Below the pieces are notes generated by a model. It made no database searches, was not told the origin of the DNA, and saw nothing but the letters and a program-made list of their open reading frames with translations. A DNA stretch of 5,783 bases, taken from an uncultured Planctomycetaceae bacterium. GTDB taxonomy: Bacteria > Planctomycetota > Planctomycetia > Pirellulales > Pirellulaceae. Numbering within the stretch: the stretch's first letter is position 1; each line of letters begins with the position of its first letter. Made by a program: the position numbers and the translations under genes. This document shows positions 5,732-5,783 of this stretch, piece after piece. Location: contig CAIXSC010001049.1 of assembly GCA_903921945.1 (NCBI GenBank), positions 1 through 5,783 on the forward strand, in the 5' to 3' direction.

Positions 5732-5761
5732 GTTTACCGCCGAGCCGTAGGCGACGGCCGG
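5732..5761. repeat. Hairpin element, possible dispersed intergenic repeat
   Basis: GTTTACCGCCGAGC (5732-5745) leads into a stem: CCG (5740-5742) and GCCGT (5744-5748) pair with ACGGC (5754-5758) and CGG (5759-5761), with A5743 bulged and loop AGGCG. The leading motif recurs at 1398-1410 lacking one C. Similar GC-rich hairpins recur between genes in planctomycete genomes as far as I recall, but that needs a search. Confidence 0.5.
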
Positions 5762-5783
5762 GACTCCAAACCGCATTCGCGAC

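Larger units (their letters stand above)
5591..5783. other. Gene-free downstream stretch with repeats and hairpins
   Basis: After the operon the remaining 193 bases hold no supported gene. A long minus-strand frame crossing it mostly mirrors the last gene and runs through hairpins. The stretch contains a hairpin (5626-5646), a direct repeat (5641-5676), the palindrome GTGCC-T-GGCAC (5693-5703) and a second hairpin (5740-5761) preceded by a motif shared with the region before the operon. Confidence 0.6.

Noticed and set aside
5405..5776. 123-codon minus-strand open frame at the right edge
   Set aside because: It covers the end of the last operon gene and several hairpins and repeats; its apparent internal repetition comes from the GTCGAC direct repeat.

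Overview
The window is about 60% GC and bacterial. Gene content and intergenic style suggest a Planctomycetota genome (Pirellulales-like): an SSS-family symporter next to a PhyH-family dioxygenase and a propeller protein, an LpqC-type esterase, and GC-rich hairpin repeats between genes. This assignment is from pattern memory, not from a search. No rRNA, tRNA, CRISPR array, transposase or integrase was seen.

Left edge (1-269): a minus-strand gene appears to start at 28 and run off the window. It has a strong Shine-Dalgarno sequence at 34-40. A noncoding divergent spacer separates it from a plus-strand gene. Next (270-1226) is a secreted or membrane-anchored alpha/beta-hydrolase of the polyhydroxybutyrate depolymerase/feruloyl esterase type, with a full Ser-Asp-His triad.

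Intergenic region 1227-1540: 314 bases without a convincing gene but rich in structure. It holds three copies of a 13-bp motif in a 17-bp tandem period (1282-1332), an inverted-repeat stretch, and two terminator-like hairpins, each followed by a T run. These probably isolate the esterase from what follows.

Operon (1541-5590): four tightly packed plus-strand genes. They encode a sodium:solute symporter, a phytanoyl-CoA dioxygenase-like Fe(II)/2-oxoglutarate oxygenase (overlapping the symporter end by 11 bases), a five-bladed beta-propeller protein resembling glycoside hydrolases of the GH43/GH32 fold, and an unrecognised Trp-rich, probably all-beta protein. The last three have no signal peptide, so the simplest model is uptake of a small solute by the symporter followed by cytoplasmic oxidation and/or hydrolysis. 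The substrate cannot be read from the sequence.

Right edge (5591-5783): a gene-free stretch made of hairpins and short direct repeats. One element, GTTTACCGC(C)GAGC, also occurs in the intergenic region before the operon.
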